In this document: piece after piece, positions 17,653 to 25,672 of the stretch
Layout: every line of letters starts with the position of its first letter
Position numbering within the stretch: the first letter of the stretch is position 1
Assembly (NCBI GenBank): GCA_002437305.1
Contig: DJOW01000047.1
Location: 16,339-80,338 of the forward strand
DNA from: Bacteroidales bacterium UBA6428
GTDB lineage: Bacteria > Bacteroidota > Bacteroidia > Bacteroidales > UBA932
Length of the DNA stretch: 64,000 bases
Reading direction: 5' to 3'
Notes under the pieces: model-generated
The model's input: the letters and a program-made list of their open reading frames with translations, nothing else
The model's database searches: none
Told to the model about the DNA's origin: nothing
Made by a program: the position numbers and the translations under genes

Positions 17653-18687
17653 ATGAAGAATCTGATTCTCAGGACATGTCTGGCACTCGTCTGCCTGGCG
17701 GCCTTTTCCACTGGAACTAAAGCGCAGTTCAAGGAAGAGGCGTTCAGCCAGTCCTACAACGACCCGAGCGACACAACCGGAGCCGCAAGAGACTCCGTTG
17801 ACAAGATGTGGTCCTTCAGGGAGTTCTTCAGGGGTGTCAGTCACAAGGACACGACCTTGAGGATCGGAACGATGTTCGCCGGGTCCACGGTTTTCATAGG
17901 AGCGGAACAGATCTACAACAGGCAGTACTGGAAGCTTCCTGTCATCTACGGCGGCCTTGGAGCCACGATCGGCATGGGAATCCACTACAACAGCAAGTAC
18001 AGGCACTCAAAAAAGGGATACGACATAGCGATGAAACTCGATCCCGACATGGAATTTGACCTGGACACTCACTCAAGGGACATGGCCACCTACATGTTCG
18101 CCAGCGCGGGATTCATCTACTGGGCCACCCTCATGGACGGAGTCGTCAACTATAAGAAAGACGTTAGGAACCAGCCAGGCAAGGCAACATTGTATTCCAT
18201 CCTTCTTCCCGGACTCGGTCAGGCTTACAACGGCGAGTATTGGAAAATCCCGATCTACTGGGGGATGATGATCGGCTCCTACCATTATTTTGCTCTGAAC
18301 AGCAGGAACTACAAGAGGTACAAGCGTATCCACAACGAGGCGACAGACCCAAGCGGCAACTACACGGGAAAGATACCCGCCGACAGGGCCCTCTACTTCC
18401 GCAACGTCTACAGGCGCTACAGGGACTATTCAGTTGTCGCCATGGTCGGGACATATCTGCTTCAGGTCATTGACGCCAACGTGTTCGCCTACATGCAGGA
18501 TTTCGAGGTCGACGACGACCTTTCACTGAAAGTCACACCTACAATCATCTCACCGTACAACGAATATATCTCCCCTGATAATGAATATGCCTTCGCTCCC
18601 GTGACGCGGACCTGCCCGCCCGGAAGTTTCGGCGCGGGTGCATTCGGTGACAATGCGATAGGCATCAAGGTCGGACTGAGATTTTAA
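17653..18687 (+). CDS. DUF5683 domain-containing exported protein
   Basis: A 344-residue protein with signal peptide MKNLILRTCLALVCLAAFSTGTKAQ. The DUF5683 core covers about residues 165-285, with the signature GLGQAYNGEYWKIPIYWG and hydrophobic segments nearby that suggest membrane association. The end SFGAGAFGDNAIGIKVGLRF resembles a beta strand. The function is unknown. In Bacteroidota it is often encoded between parB and a LysM lytic transglycosylase, exactly as here, suggesting a link between segregation and envelope growth. Confidence 0.85.
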   Translation: MKNLILRTCLALVCLAAFSTGTKAQFKEEAFSQSYNDPSDTTGAARDSVDKMWSFREFFRGVSHKDTTLRIGTMFAGSTVFIGAEQIYNRQYWKLPVIYGGLGATIGMGIHYNSKYRHSKKGYDIAMKLDPDMEFDLDTHSRDMATYMFASAGFIYWATLMDGVVNYKKDVRNQPGKATLYSILLPGLGQAYNGEYWKIPIYWGMMIGSYHYFALNSRNYKRYKRIHNEATDPSGNYTGKIPADRALYFRNVYRRYRDYSVVAMVGTYLLQVIDANVFAYMQDFEVDDDLSLKVTPTIISPYNEYISPDNEYAFAPVTRTCPPGSFGAGAFGDNAIGIKVGLRF

Positions 18688-18710
18688 CAAGAAGAACATT
18701 TAACAAAAGT

Positions 18711-20321
18711 ATGAGAAGGACCACATTCGCCATGCTGCCGATCATGCTGTTCCTGGCATTTCTCCTTCAGGGGAACGCACGGGCGCAGATCTTCATGAAT
18801 AAAAAAATCAGGAAAGAGAACATTGAGCTTAAAAGCCGGGTTGACTCCCTGCGGAAGGCCTTGGACAAGCTCAAGAACGATAAGATCTTGAAAGACAGCA
18901 TAGCGGATGAGATGATCGACATCTATGAGGAGAACAAGTACAAGACGGCCGCCGGCCTTGATCCGGAAGATTACACGCAGGAGATCACAGACAGCCTGCT
19001 GAGCATCTGGTACCTGCACCGTCAGGCAAGCAAGAGCGAGGAGGGGGCCGGCTACGACATGGACTCCATACGCTTCACCTCCAATGTTCCTGACGAGGTA
19101 ATGAGAGAGAGGCTGGAGAAGATGAACTCCTTCATCACCCTCCCCTACAACGACAAGGTCCGCAACTACATGGTCCTCTATTCCGAGAAGATGTCGACCA
19201 AAATGGGTACGATCCTTGGGCTTTGCAAATACTACATGCCGATTTTCGAAGAGACATTCAGCAGATACAACCTTCCCGACGAGCTAAAGTACATGGCCAT
19301 CATCGAATCGGCCCTTAACCCTGTGGCAGTCTCCAGGGCCGGAGCTAAAGGCATGTGGCAGTTCATGTTCAGGACAGCGCGGCTTTACGGACTGGAAATC
19401 AACTCGTACGTCGACGAGAGGCTTGATCCGTTCAAGTCTGCGGACGCCGCAGCGCGTTATCTGACCGATTCCTACAACGTCTTCGGTGACTGGAACCTGG
19501 CGATCTCGTCATACAACTGCGGCCCGGGGAACATCAACAAGGCCATCCGCAGGAACGGAGGAAAGCGGGATTTCTGGTCTGTCTACGACTATCTTCCGCG
19601 CGAGACCAGGGGCTACGTTCCGGCCTTTGTCGGCGCGATGTACGCGATCCATTACAGCAAGGAGTACGGACTGGTTCCCGCCGACATGCGGATGCCCGCC
19701 CAGTTGGACACGTTCATGATCCATAAAAACTTGCACTTCAAACAGATCAGCGAGCTTGTAGGAATCCCGCTGGATGAGTTGCGGAACCTTAATCCTCAGT
19801 ACATCAAAGATGTGATTCCCGGTGACAGTAAAACCTACATCCTGCGTATTCCTTACAACTACTCTGGTGATTTCATCGCCCGCGAGGACTCCATCTACAC
19901 CTACAAGGCTTCCGAATACCTTAGCCCGCAGACACTTGTGAACGACCCGAAACGTTCATCCGACGAGACATATTCCGGAGGGACCATCACCTATAAGGTC
20001 AAGAAAGGAGACACGCTCGGGAAGATCGCAGCCAAGTATCGTGTCAGCGTGAACCAACTCAAGAAGTGGAACCATCTCAGAAGCACAAGGCTCGGCATCG
20101 GCCAGAAAATCCGTATCTACAGGGGCGGCGGCGCCACTGGCGCGTCCGAGGTCAAAACCTCCCCCGGCCAACTGAATTACACAACCTACACTGTGAAATC
20201 AGGAGACTCGTTATACTCGATAGCAAAGAAATATCCCGGGATGAGTGCCGAGAAGATAATGAAATACAACGGAATAGGATCGAACATAAAGCCTGGCATG
20301 AAATTAAGGATCCCGGAATAG
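18711..20321 (+). CDS. mltD: Lytic transglycosylase with two LysM domains (MltD-like)
   Basis: Periplasmic peptidoglycan lyase. The signal sequence is at residues 1-26, followed by a charged coiled-coil-like stretch (28-75). The SLT domain spans about 165-310, with the catalytic glutamate E199 in YMAIIESALNP followed by SRAGAKGMWQFM and SSYNCGPGNINKA. The LysM repeats lie at about 425-469 (YKVKKGDTLGKIAAKYRVS) and 490-535 (YTVKSGDSLYSIAKKYP). At 536 residues it has the MltD architecture. No lipobox cysteine is seen, so it is probably soluble. The next gene converges on it with only 4 bp between the stops. Confidence 0.94.
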   Translation: MRRTTFAMLPIMLFLAFLLQGNARAQIFMNKKIRKENIELKSRVDSLRKALDKLKNDKILKDSIADEMIDIYEENKYKTAAGLDPEDYTQEITDSLLSIWYLHRQASKSEEGAGYDMDSIRFTSNVPDEVMRERLEKMNSFITLPYNDKVRNYMVLYSEKMSTKMGTILGLCKYYMPIFEETFSRYNLPDELKYMAIIESALNPVAVSRAGAKGMWQFMFRTARLYGLEINSYVDERLDPFKSADAAARYLTDSYNVFGDWNLAISSYNCGPGNINKAIRRNGGKRDFWSVYDYLPRETRGYVPAFVGAMYAIHYSKEYGLVPADMRMPAQLDTFMIHKNLHFKQISELVGIPLDELRNLNPQYIKDVIPGDSKTYILRIPYNYSGDFIAREDSIYTYKASEYLSPQTLVNDPKRSSDETYSGGTITYKVKKGDTLGKIAAKYRVSVNQLKKWNHLRSTRLGIGQKIRIYRGGGATGASEVKTSPGQLNYTTYTVKSGDSLYSIAKKYPGMSAEKIMKYNGIGSNIKPGMKLRIPE

Positions 20322-20325
20322 GGTC

Positions 20326-22134
20326 TCAGAATGCCATGACCGCTTGGACTTTCGCCTCCTTGGCTGTTGGCTTTGGATCTTTCATGAATGGATACGCAAC
20401 CATGGAGGCTCTGAGATAAAGTTTCAAGACATTGGCTTTTCTCTCGCCAAACCCGAGCTTGCCACCCGCGACGGCCGACAAGCTCCAACCTCGGCCATAA
20501 TAGGCCGGGACAGTGAAATTGCCGGGAGCGTCACGTTCATAAGAATAAATCCTGTCATCCCAATTGTCAACGATGAACATGGTTGCTCTTAGGTAGGCGC
20601 TGCACCTGTCCGTCTTCCGCCCTGCCTCCAAATAAGCCAATCCGGACAAAGAGCGGCACAGAAGTCCCTCGATCCGTCCCCGGAGCCTCCACGAAGGCTT
20701 GTCGGAAGGGCCATAGACAGAGGAGATCCCCGAACTTGCCCAATCAATGTCACACCTTGCCCCCGTGCGGAACCTCAGGATCTCCTCGTAAGGCCGGAAG
20801 CGCTCAGTTATCCTTACTGAAAGAACCGATCTTCCAGACAGCTGCATAGGGATTTTCAGGAGCGCACGCAGCTGCTTCTTACGCCTGTCCATGTCCTTTG
20901 CCGCCAGATCAGCCGTCAGAAACGCGGAACCCTTTTCAACTCCGACAGTGACGCCATGCTCGTCGGACGTCCTTGTCCAACTTCTTATCCCGCCGGTGAA
21001 GTCGGAATGGAACGCTGAAGGATAGGAATGGACAGCAGATGACAACTTCCATTCCTCAGCCAGTGGAACCACGACCCCGGCCACTAACGCAGGGCACTTT
21101 CCCGTGAAATCCCACGAAGCCTCTCCGAAGAAATCCACTCCTCGCCAGGAATAGCGGAAATCACCGGACAGCTTGCCGGCTCCGGGCGCAGATGACATGT
21201 CCGGCAATCCGGTCATTCCGTAGCCGGTGAGTGAGAATTGACCGTTTCGGGTGTAAAGGGAGGCGTTCGCGCCTGCCATCAGAGAGATTTCCGCCGGTTT
21301 TCCACTCTCACACCATGAACGCAGGCCCGGAAAGGAGGCGAAAGCGGAGAAGACCATGCGCCCCGCCATGAAATCAATCGCCGCGCCCCTGTGGCTTCCA
21401 ATCCCTGACCAAGACCTTGAGGGAGACAGACCGGTGGGACGGCGGCTGAACGATGACGAAGCACAGAGGCCGGACAGCGACATCCCGCTCCACAGCGTAA
21501 GTCCCTGGCCGAAACGCGCGTTGAAATCACCGACAATGATTTTTCCCGGTCTTCTTTTACCATAATAGACCATGCTCATCGACCATGCCGACGGCGGGAA
21601 CTGTTCCTTATCCGAATATTTTGTCCTGGCAGCGGATGAGAATCCGAATGAATCCCCATGGTCCATCCTGTACTTTACCCCATAATTATAGACGTCATCC
21701 TTGACCGCGAAGCGAAACAAGGCCTCATGTTCAAGACTGCTTGTCTTCGATCCGGCCTGTCCTGGCAAGGCAGTGGAGACAAACGAGACAAACGGCTTGA
21801 GCGCGTTGGCGTAATCCTCCCCGAAGCCCTCCACCTCAGCAAGTTCCGAGACGGAGAGCACATCACCGTTCCGAGAACGATAGTCAATAAGGCTCGCGGC
21901 CTGGAACTGGCTGAAGAGGCCGCTGGAGATCAAACGGTTTCTTGACGCCAGGTTGATTTCCAAAGGATGGGAGGCAAGATCGGAGAACTGTTCGACCTCC
22001 TGCTCGTCCAGGTCCTCTTCCGATTCAGCCCCGCATAGATAAAGGATCGCGCTCATCCTCTCGTCCGACTGGGCGGTCAAGGCGGTCTGCACGGCCAGAA
22101 AAGACAGAAGCAGCGCGGTGAAGTTTTTCAGCAT
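20326..22134 (-). CDS. Exported helix-hairpin-helix (ComEA-like) protein
   Basis: A 602-residue secreted protein with a signal peptide (about residues 1-21, ending LTAQS). Residues about 45-120 form a ComEA-type double helix-hairpin-helix region: INLASRNRLISSGLFSQFQAASLIDYRS and VSELAEVEGFGEDYANALKPF (quoted in part elsewhere as LISSGLFSQFQ and LAEVEGFG). The remaining 470 residues alternate polar and hydrophobic residues with many aromatic positions, as in outer-membrane beta barrels. Bacteroidota genomes often carry one such gene. Its role is unproven: DNA binding at the surface or a structural outer-membrane protein are both possible. The start is the ATG at 22134 (gaatATG). Confidence 0.72.
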   Translation of the reverse strand: MLKNFTALLLSFLAVQTALTAQSDERMSAILYLCGAESEEDLDEQEVEQFSDLASHPLEINLASRNRLISSGLFSQFQAASLIDYRSRNGDVLSVSELAEVEGFGEDYANALKPFVSFVSTALPGQAGSKTSSLEHEALFRFAVKDDVYNYGVKYRMDHGDSFGFSSAARTKYSDKEQFPPSAWSMSMVYYGKRRPGKIIVGDFNARFGQGLTLWSGMSLSGLCASSSFSRRPTGLSPSRSWSGIGSHRGAAIDFMAGRMVFSAFASFPGLRSWCESGKPAEISLMAGANASLYTRNGQFSLTGYGMTGLPDMSSAPGAGKLSGDFRYSWRGVDFFGEASWDFTGKCPALVAGVVVPLAEEWKLSSAVHSYPSAFHSDFTGGIRSWTRTSDEHGVTVGVEKGSAFLTADLAAKDMDRRKKQLRALLKIPMQLSGRSVLSVRITERFRPYEEILRFRTGARCDIDWASSGISSVYGPSDKPSWRLRGRIEGLLCRSLSGLAYLEAGRKTDRCSAYLRATMFIVDNWDDRIYSYERDAPGNFTVPAYYGRGWSLSAVAGGKLGFGERKANVLKLYLRASMVAYPFMKDPKPTAKEAKVQAVMAF

Positions 22135-22243
22135 ATTCAATATATTTAAAGTTCAGGCCCGCAAGATAATGCCAACAAACATAAAAATTCAAAAGAAAAA
22201 AAAAGCAACAGAATGTTTTTTCTGTTTTTTAAGGAATATTGCC

Positions 22244-22251
22244 TAATTTTG
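22244..22251 (+). promoter_or_regulatory. Promoter -7 element TAATTTTG for the hpt-adk fusion
   Basis: TAnnTTTG match 29 bases before the ATG at 22281, in an AT-rich gap divergent from the helix-hairpin-helix gene. Confidence 0.65.
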
Positions 22252-22280
22252 TTAAAATTAATGTTAAACAACGAACCTCA

Positions 22281-23396
22281 ATGAGCAACGTCAGACTATT
22301 TGACAAGTCCTTCAAACCATTCATTCCTTATGAGCGGATTGAGAAAGCCATCGACGATGTGGCCGAGAAGATCAACCACGATTTCAAAGGATGCACCGAC
22401 TCTCCGGTGCTGCTTTGCGTACTCAACGGATCTCTGATGTTCACATCCGAACTGATGAAGAGGCTTTCATTCAACTGTGAGTTGGTCTGCATAAAGCTGT
22501 CATCGTACGATGGAACCAGCACTACCGGCAAAGTACGCGAGACAATGGGGCTGACCAGAAGCATCGCTGGCAAGCGTGTCATCGTTGTGGAGGACATTGT
22601 GGACAGCGGGAACACAATTGTGGAGCTGAAGAAAATCCTTGAGGAGAAAGGAGCCTCGCAGACAAAGATCTGCACCATGCTCCTCAAGCCTGCCTCATAC
22701 ACGAAAGACGTAAAGTTGGACTATGTCGCGATGGAGATTCCAGATGACTTCATCGTCGGATTCGGACTGGACTACAACGAGCTTGGCAGAAACCTGAAAG
22801 ACATTTACGTATTGGACACAGACATGAAATATTTTATTCTATTTGGACCTCCGGGCGCCGGCAAAGGCACCCAGGCCAGCGCTATGGTTGAAAAGTACAA
22901 CCTCTGTCACCTCTCCACAGGAGAACTTCTCCGCGGTGAGATTGCCAAGGGCACAGAACTCGGGCTCAAGGCCAAGGCTTTGATCGATGCAGGTGAACTG
23001 GTACCTGACGAGGTTGTCGAAGGGATGATCGAGAACAAGTTCAAGACCGTGACAGGAGTGTCAGGTTTTCTTCTCGATGGATTTCCTCGTACCATCGCAC
23101 AGGCCGAGGCTCTCGACAGGATGCTGGCCAAGAATGGAGGGGCAGTCACATCTGTTGTCTCAATCATGATTCCCGACTCAATGATCAAAGAGCGGATCAA
23201 GCACAGAGCCGCCATCGAAGGCCGCGCCGACGACGCCAGCGATGAGACCATCAATAACCGCATCAGAACCTACCACGAGAAGACCGAGCCGCTTGTGGAG
23301 TACTACAAAAAAGCCGGCAAGTACGAGGAGATCGATGGCACAGGAACCATCGAGGAGGTCCGCGGAAGGATATTCACAATGATGGACAGGTCATAA
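22281..23396 (+). CDS. hpt-adk: Fusion of hypoxanthine phosphoribosyltransferase and adenylate kinase
   Basis: One open frame of 371 residues encodes two complete purine enzymes. Residues 1-181 are HPRT, with the PRPP loop VVEDIVDSGNT at 102-112, the substrate loop SSYDGTSTTGK, and ends at YVLDTD. Residues 182-371 are a short-type adenylate kinase: P-loop FGPPGAGKGTQ at 187-197, DGFPRT, the lid run EGRADDASDETINNRIRTY, and the usual 190-residue length. The second domain begins with its natural initiator methionine (ATG at 22824), preceded by no stop and no clear ribosome site. So the product is either a true bifunctional protein or two proteins if internal initiation occurs. Many Bacteroidota have hpt and adk as adjacent separate genes before obgE. 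Confidence 0.9.
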   Translation: MSNVRLFDKSFKPFIPYERIEKAIDDVAEKINHDFKGCTDSPVLLCVLNGSLMFTSELMKRLSFNCELVCIKLSSYDGTSTTGKVRETMGLTRSIAGKRVIVVEDIVDSGNTIVELKKILEEKGASQTKICTMLLKPASYTKDVKLDYVAMEIPDDFIVGFGLDYNELGRNLKDIYVLDTDMKYFILFGPPGAGKGTQASAMVEKYNLCHLSTGELLRGEIAKGTELGLKAKALIDAGELVPDEVVEGMIENKFKTVTGVSGFLLDGFPRTIAQAEALDRMLAKNGGAVTSVVSIMIPDSMIKERIKHRAAIEGRADDASDETINNRIRTYHEKTEPLVEYYKKAGKYEEIDGTGTIEEVRGRIFTMMDRS

Positions 23397-23530
23397 TTCA
23401 TGATGATAGGGGCTCACTTTTGGTCACCGTTCTGCCCGCCGGCCCGCCACTGAAGCTGAACTGAATGTCTTTTGTGATATTCACACCGTCACATATTGTC
23501 TGGTGTTGTTCGTCCGGTGGATTGCAGTCT

Positions 23531-23569
23531 GGCCGGACACAATGCGGAAATCTCTCACTTTGTCCGGCC
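23531..23569. repeat. Inverted repeat, 9-bp perfect stem
   Basis: GGCCGGACA and TGTCCGGCC separated by 21 bases. It lies about 135 bases after the hpt-adk stop and may act in RNA processing; no T run follows it, so it is not a standard terminator. Confidence 0.6.
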
Positions 23570-23611
23570 GTCAAGGCTTTCGCCGAAAACAGTTCAACTG
23601 CGCGAGAAATA

Positions 23612-23728
23612 GCCCGTGGAGGGCAACAGTAAAAGAATCAGGATCTTACATATAGTTCCTCCTGACCATACCGGGCAGGAGGAACTCCATTCAACATATT
23701 CATTAAGCGATAGTCAGCCTCCACGGGC
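23612..23728. repeat. Nested inverted repeats, two perfect 11-bp stems
   Basis: The outer arms GCCCGTGGAGG and CCTCCACGGGC enclose the inner hairpin AGTTCCTCCTG - 11-base loop - CAGGAGGAACT. Both stems are perfect. The left arm of the inner stem and the outer right arm both carry CCTCC, so alternative pairings with GGAGG elements are also possible. Confidence 0.7.
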
Positions 23729-23741
23729 AAATTTGGCGCCA

Positions 23742-23978
23742 CTAGTCACCATCGCCAGGAACAGGAATGCCTTCCGGGTCCGGTTCATAGTCCAGGATGT
23801 CGCCGGGCCTGCAATCCAGAACCCTGCAGATAGCGTTCAGGGTTGTGAAACGGATCGCCCTGGCCTTGCCGGTCTTCAGGATTGAAAGGTTGGTCAGGTT
23901 CACACCCACCTTCTCGGACAACTCGCTGAGAGTCATACGCCTTGTCGCAAGGACTATGTCAAGGTTGATGGTTATCAT
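23742..23978 (-). CDS. XRE-family transcriptional regulator (Cro/CI type, short)
   Basis: A 78-residue DNA-binding protein. The helix-turn-helix spans about residues 10-62 (MTLSELSEKVGVNLTNLSILKTGKARAIRFTTLNAICRVL, seen in pieces: LSELSEKVGVNLTNLSILKTG), followed by the family ending CRPGDILDYEPD. It belongs to the YozG-like group that is normally encoded after a DUF2975 membrane protein. The ATG overlaps the DUF2975 stop as ATGA, so the two are translationally coupled. It probably represses its own operon through the palindromes at 24496-24532. Confidence 0.9.
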   Translation of the reverse strand: MITINLDIVLATRRMTLSELSEKVGVNLTNLSILKTGKARAIRFTTLNAICRVLDCRPGDILDYEPDPEGIPVPGDGD

Positions 23979-24451
23979 ATCGCAAGATTGCTGTCTTCGA
24001 TCGCAAGCGAGGCCTGTTTGTAAAGGAGTCCGAAAACGATCACCAACAAAGGTACAAAGATGCAGTTCGAATCAAGAACAGAATTTTCCACACCTTTCAT
24101 GACATCAGGCACATTGGCTCCGAAGAATATGGACAGGCCGATGAGTACCGACGCACCCATGATTAAAGGGATATTCTTCTTCGGAAACAAGTCCCCGGAT
24201 TTCAGTCCCTTGAATATGTTGCATTCAACAAGGACACCGAGCGCGAACACGGCTGTCCAGCCGAGGAGATATCCGGCCAGAACAGCGATTTGCCACCCCA
24301 TCCGGCCTTGATTCCAGACAATCCTGTCCGGAGTCTCGTTGAACCACAGCATAGAGATGGTTCTGTAATACACGAACGCCAGGTAGACCGCCCCGATAGC
24401 AAGAACGGCCAGACTGACGGCCTTGATGCTTTTTTGATTTCTGATTCTCAT
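23975..24451 (-). CDS. DUF2975 integral membrane protein
   Basis: A 158-residue inner-membrane protein with four hydrophobic segments: about residues 8-30, 50-72, 90-112 and 128-148. The motif VLVECNIFKGLKSGDLFPKKNI (quoted in part: NIFKGLKSGDLF) between helices 2 and 3 is typical of DUF2975. The function is unknown; the family is almost always paired with a YozG-like XRE regulator, as here. A TATCTTTG promoter element lies 24 bases upstream on the minus strand. Confidence 0.88.
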   Translation of the reverse strand: MRIRNQKSIKAVSLAVLAIGAVYLAFVYYRTISMLWFNETPDRIVWNQGRMGWQIAVLAGYLLGWTAVFALGVLVECNIFKGLKSGDLFPKKNIPLIMGASVLIGLSIFFGANVPDVMKGVENSVLDSNCIFVPLLVIVFGLLYKQASLAIEDSNLAI

Positions 24452-24474
24452 AAGCTAATAATTTTTGACAACAG

Positions 24475-24482
24475 CAAAGATA
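24475..24482 (-). promoter_or_regulatory. Promoter -7 element TATCTTTG for the DUF2975-XRE operon
   Basis: TAnnTTTG match on the minus strand, 24 bases before the DUF2975 ATG. Confidence 0.7.
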
Positions 24483-24495
24483 GAATTAATTTTAC

Positions 24496-24532
24496 GATTA
24501 TCGATAAATTATTTTGTGATTATCAATAAAAA
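24496..24532 (-). promoter_or_regulatory. Candidate operator: two similar palindromes 22 bp apart
   Basis: GATTATCGATAAA and GATTATCAATAAA start at 24496 and 24518. The first holds the perfect palindrome TTATCGATAA (24498-24507); the second differs by one base. The 22-bp period is about two helical turns. The first site overlaps where the -33 box would lie for the -7 element at 24475-24482. This layout is typical for autorepression by a Cro/CI-type protein. Confidence 0.5.
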
Positions 24533-24645
24533 CATCAAGATTCTAAGAATATACTATAGCCATTGACAGTAATGGAGCCGGCGCGGACGAACTGTTCGCG
24601 GAATGAAGGATCGCTGAACACTCTCCGTCTTTCACAAACTTTCGC

Positions 24646-24653
24646 TATCTTTG
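24646..24653 (+). promoter_or_regulatory. Promoter -7 element TATCTTTG for obgE
   Basis: TAnnTTTG match 26 bases before the obgE ATG. Confidence 0.7.
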
Positions 24654-24679
24654 CAGCTTATGTTTAAGCAAAAACGACT

Positions 24680-25672
24680 ATGCCGGACAGCAACTTTATA
24701 GACTACGTGAAGATCTGGTGCGCTTCGGGACACGGAGGGGCTGGATCGATGCATCTTTACAGGGCCAAATACGTGCCCAAGGGAGGACCCGATGGAGGAA
24801 ACGGAGGAAGAGGAGGGCATGTCATCCTCAGGGCCAACCCACAATTCTGGACGCTGATCCACCTTAAGTACCGCAAACACATCAAGGCCGAGGACGGAGG
24901 AAACGGTGAGGGCGGACTCAGGACTGGAAAGAACGGAGAGGATGTCATCCTTGATGTGCCTGTCGGAACAGTCGCGAAGGATGCCGAGACCGGGGAGGTG
25001 CTCTTCGAGATGATGGAACCAGGCGAGACGCGGATCCTCTGCAAAGGCGGTCGCGGAGGCTTGGGCAACGACAATTTCAAGACCGCCACGAACCAAACTC
25101 CACGGTTTGCCCAACCAGGAGAGGAAGGACAGGAAGGTTGGTTCATCCTTGAGCTGAAATTGCTGGCCGATGTCGGGCTTGTGGGATTTCCTAATGCCGG
25201 GAAATCCACACTGCTGGCGGCCATCACTTCGGCGAAGCCTAAAATCGCCGACTACGCCTTCACTACCCTTGAGCCCAATCTGGGAATCGTCAAATACTAT
25301 GACGACAAGTCGTTCGTCATGGCTGACATTCCTGGCATCATCGAGGGAGCGCATGAGGGCAGGGGCATAGGAATACGATTCCTCCGCCACATTGAAAGGA
25401 ACTCGGTGCTGCTCTTCATGGTCTCTGCGGAAGAGGATGACATAAAGGCAGGCTACGAGACCCTTCTCAACGAGTTAAAGGAATATAATCCAGAGCTCCT
25501 AGACAAGGACCGCGTGCTGGCTGTCACCAAATGCGACCTTATTGACAAAGAAATCGAGAAGGAGATCGAGCCGACGCTGCCAAAGGGAATTCCCCATGTG
25601 TACATTTCCTCGGTCAGCGGCGAGGGCATCAAGGAATTGAAGGACATGCTATGGTCAGCGCTTCACTCATAG
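24680..25672 (+). CDS. obgE: GTPase ObgE/CgtA
   Basis: Essential ribosome-associated GTPase of large-subunit assembly and stress control. The glycine-rich Obg domain covers residues 1-158 (GGDGGNGGRGG-type repeats, written here GPDGGNGGRGGH). The G domain follows: G1 GFPNAGKSTLL at about 165-175, G3 DIPGIIEGAH, G4 TKCD, G5 SSVSGEG. There is no extra C-terminal OCT domain. The 330 residues are usual for the phylum. The last 22 bases overlap the start of the PAP2 gene. Confidence 0.96.
   Translation: MPDSNFIDYVKIWCASGHGGAGSMHLYRAKYVPKGGPDGGNGGRGGHVILRANPQFWTLIHLKYRKHIKAEDGGNGEGGLRTGKNGEDVILDVPVGTVAKDAETGEVLFEMMEPGETRILCKGGRGGLGNDNFKTATNQTPRFAQPGEEGQEGWFILELKLLADVGLVGFPNAGKSTLLAAITSAKPKIADYAFTTLEPNLGIVKYYDDKSFVMADIPGIIEGAHEGRGIGIRFLRHIERNSVLLFMVSAEEDDIKAGYETLLNELKEYNPELLDKDRVLAVTKCDLIDKEIEKEIEPTLPKGIPHVYISSVSGEGIKELKDMLWSALHS

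Larger units (their letters stand above)
23397..23741. other. Non-coding stretch with three inverted repeats
   Basis: These 345 bases between hpt-adk and the XRE gene contain no credible gene. Three stems are visible. The first is GGCCGGACA (23531-23539) with TGTCCGGCC (23561-23569). The second is GCCCGTGGAGG (23612-23622) with CCTCCACGGGC (23718-23728). The third is AGTTCCTCCTG (23654-23664) with CAGGAGGAACT (23676-23686), nested inside the second. The nested pair could fold into a roughly 117-base structure in RNA. It could be a small RNA, a transcript end, or the remnant of a small mobile element. Confidence 0.6.

Noticed and set aside
22824..23396. adk as a separate gene starting at its native ATG
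   Set aside because: The frame is continuous with hpt and no ribosome site or promoter is visible before this ATG, so fusion is the simpler reading, though internal initiation cannot be excluded.
23742..24451. DUF2975-XRE pair as a toxin-antitoxin system
   Set aside because: The membrane protein is a four-helix DUF2975 member, which is not a known toxin, and the pair is a widespread regulator-membrane protein module.
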